DNA of 64,000 nt from an uncultured Cohaesibacter sp. (lineage in GTDB: Bacteria; Pseudomonadota; Alphaproteobacteria; Rhizobiales; Cohaesibacteraceae): the NCBI RefSeq assembly GCF_963676485.1, contig NZ_OY781114.1:4294501-4358500 (forward strand), read 5' to 3'. Position numbers and translations under genes: made by a program. Of the stretch, positions 62,762 through 64,000 are shown piece after piece. Below the pieces are notes generated by a model. The model saw nothing but the letters and a program-made list of their open reading frames with translations. It was not told the origin of the DNA and searched no databases. Position 1 is the stretch's first letter, and every line of letters begins with the position of its first letter.

Positions 62762-62866
62762 ATGCGCAAGACTTACGCCGACAAGCCGAAGGGCAGAAAT
62801 TTGCTGGACGCTATAGCAATTATGATCAGCCGAAACGATTTCTCTGGCAGGCTCCAGTTACCATGA
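62762..62866 (+). CDS. 34-residue ORF coupled to the M15 peptidase gene
   Basis: MRKTYADKPKGRNLLDAIAI and 14 more residues. It has a GAGAGGGG site 2-3 bases before the ATG, and its TGA overlaps the peptidase ATG (ATGA). It might be a translated leader that couples initiation, or a chance ORF. No family is recognised. Confidence 0.35.
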   Translation: MRKTYADKPKGRNLLDAIAIMISRNDFSGRLQLP

Positions 62867-63693
62867 TCCGTATCTTTTCAGCACTGCTGATTGCCATAGC
62901 GATATCCATTACACCTTTGACCTGGCATTTTGGAAAACTGTATTTCGAGCCGACACAGCCTGAGCAGGTTGTCCCCCGTGACGATACTGCACTCAGAGTA
63001 GAAATAGATGCCTTGCGCAATCACGTGCGCGAGCTACAAACCCGGATTGATGGTCTGGATGCGCGCCTGTCACTTGGGCTTCGCAGCGATGCAAAAGATG
63101 ATGTGCCCGCAAGCGAAGGCATTGCGCCTGCGTCAGACAGCCTCAAGGATTCTTTTGCTAAGGTCGTGCTGATTGCTGATCGCCGCAACGCCAACAACGG
63201 CCTGAGAATCGCCTCGCCATCTTTTCTTTCGAACCTACTTGGATTGCCACGCGAAAACCTGACCGATGATTGCCAACAGGCAACCAATCCCAAGCTAGCT
63301 ACTCTGCTCAAAACCGAAGATGTCGGGCCGATTCAAGCCAGGATGCTGGAACCCGCCCTCATTTCTCTTCGACAGGTTTTTGCCAATGTGCAGGTTTTCG
63401 AACCTGAGCTTTACACACGGATCAAAAGCGCTGGCTCACTTTGCGTAAGACGTATTCGGGGATCGGCCAGCTCAGCCTCCGCCCATGCCTACGGTTTGGC
63501 GCTGGACATCAATATTGATGGTGTGCTCGATAGCCTGGACGATGGCAAGACGCAGCTCGGTCTTATCCTGCTGGCTGACTTCTTCAAGAAGGAAGGCTGG
63601 ATCTGGGGCGCAGGGTTTGGACGCGAGGACTCCATGCATTTCGAGGTCAGTCGCGAAAAGCTGCAACAGTGGCGAAGATTGGGTGAAATCTAA
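62863..63693 (+). CDS. M15-family (VanY/extensin-like) D-Ala-D-Ala carboxypeptidase
   Basis: About 276 residues from the ATG at 62863, giving an N-terminal anchor or signal helix (FSALLIAIAISITPLTWHFG) and then a short coiled coil (EIDALRNHVRELQTRIDGLD). The frame is open back to 62695, but the extra 56 residues look non-coding. Zinc motifs of M15 peptidases are present: SAHAYGLALDIN (S-x-H-x-x-G-x-A-x-D) and DSMHFEV. LCVRRIRGSASSASAH matches the extensin-like C-terminal group common in alphaproteobacteria. It probably trims peptidoglycan stem peptides in the periplasm. Confidence 0.88.
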   Translation: MIRIFSALLIAIAISITPLTWHFGKLYFEPTQPEQVVPRDDTALRVEIDALRNHVRELQTRIDGLDARLSLGLRSDAKDDVPASEGIAPASDSLKDSFAKVVLIADRRNANNGLRIASPSFLSNLLGLPRENLTDDCQQATNPKLATLLKTEDVGPIQARMLEPALISLRQVFANVQVFEPELYTRIKSAGSLCVRRIRGSASSASAHAYGLALDINIDGVLDSLDDGKTQLGLILLADFFKKEGWIWGAGFGREDSMHFEVSREKLQQWRRLGEI

Positions 63694-63737
63694 CGACACC
63701 TCACTCGGGAAGCGATAGTCAAAGACCTTTTATAGGA

Positions 63738-63992
63738 CTATGCAAAAGGGCAGTGACCGCACATGTCGAACGGGTCAATCTCCAGCACTTTTTGAAAGGA
63801 CCCACTAAGGGCCTGCGTGAGATTGAGAAACGGGGTTATCGCCAAATCAGGAGGCGAAAAACTGGCGTCAAAGGTCACCATGGCCATAGCTGTCCCCTGA
63901 GCAGCTTCCATTCCCAATTGAATTGCTTCCAGAGCCGGCAGGCTTTCAAGTTTTGCATTGAGCGCCAATGGCTCGAGAGGAGGCAGCGGCAT
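63738..63992 (-). CDS. Hypothetical protein, possibly cut by the window edge
   Basis: 84 residues from the last visible ATG (MPLPPLEPLALNAKLESLPA). It may continue upstream beyond 64000, since only 8 bases remain to check. The visible part is hydrophobic-acidic with a terminal CGHCPF. I recognise no family. Confidence 0.4.
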   Translation of the reverse strand: MPLPPLEPLALNAKLESLPALEAIQLGMEAAQGTAMAMVTFDASFSPPDLAITPFLNLTQALSGSFQKVLEIDPFDMCGHCPFA

Positions 63993-64000
63993 AGAAAAGC

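Overview
The window looks like the chromosome of an alphaproteobacterium, most probably a marine or host-associated member of the Hyphomicrobiales. Base composition is moderate, perhaps near 52 % G+C by eye. The supporting signs are secDF-yajC running with NDUFAF3- and NDUFAF6-like genes, a PopZ-family polar protein, an NdvB cyclic beta-glucan synthase of over 2,800 residues, and cobalamin genes of the cobC/cbiB/cobU type. Genus is not decided from sequence alone.

Layout. 1-18 kb is ordinary core genome: the trmFO 3' end, the yajC-secD-secF operon with two complex-I-assembly-like genes, a DUF815 ATPase, valS, popZ, a tolC/pcm block, tRNA-Cys, a diguanylate cyclase and three cobalamin genes. 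At 18.26-19.5 kb tRNA-Asn is followed by a tyrosine recombinase broken by an in-frame stop. 20.2-30.2 kb is a sugar-acid or sugar uptake and catabolism operon: an aldolase-family protein, a cytoplasmic sialidase-fold protein, a TctCBA transporter, a FucI-family isomerase, an FGGY kinase and a LacI regulator with its own palindromic operator. Intergenic hairpins punctuate this operon. 30.2-33.2 kb is a decayed accessory patch with an IS3 transposase fragment fused to a methyltransferase, a HIT protein, a small DUF protein and an alcohol dehydrogenase remnant. 33.3-41.8 kb is ndvB.

42.4-52.3 kb is a plasmid-like mobilizable insertion. It carries a MobV-like relaxase, ParA, a ribbon-helix-helix partner and a 13-unit array of 8-bp repeats that resembles a centromere. 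Its cargo is a candidate conflict (defence) module: a KAP-family NTPase divergent from a two-gene unit. That unit encodes a 57-residue single-span membrane protein, absent from most ORF calls because of its size, and an 1,184-residue TPR / GreAB-C-like / PIN-like protein. The small protein's C-terminus and the large protein's N-terminus share the pattern A-x-[IV]-S-G-x-x-N-x-V-N-Q. This is the arrangement expected if the two proteins signal through matching short motifs, and it is the most interesting element of the window.

52.5-62.6 kb is a compact, partly translationally coupled cluster. It joins a GTP cyclohydrolase II, a RibD-type reductase without deaminase, a PTPS-like protein with altered active-site residues, a medium-chain dehydrogenase, a glycosyltransferase, two methyltransferases, a CDP-alcohol phosphatidyltransferase, a flippase-like membrane protein and a membrane sulfatase/phosphotransferase-like protein. 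Together they suggest an undescribed pathway from GTP to a modified pyrimidine or pterin, possibly glycosylated or lipid-linked. The window ends with an M15 peptidase and an unassigned small ORF.
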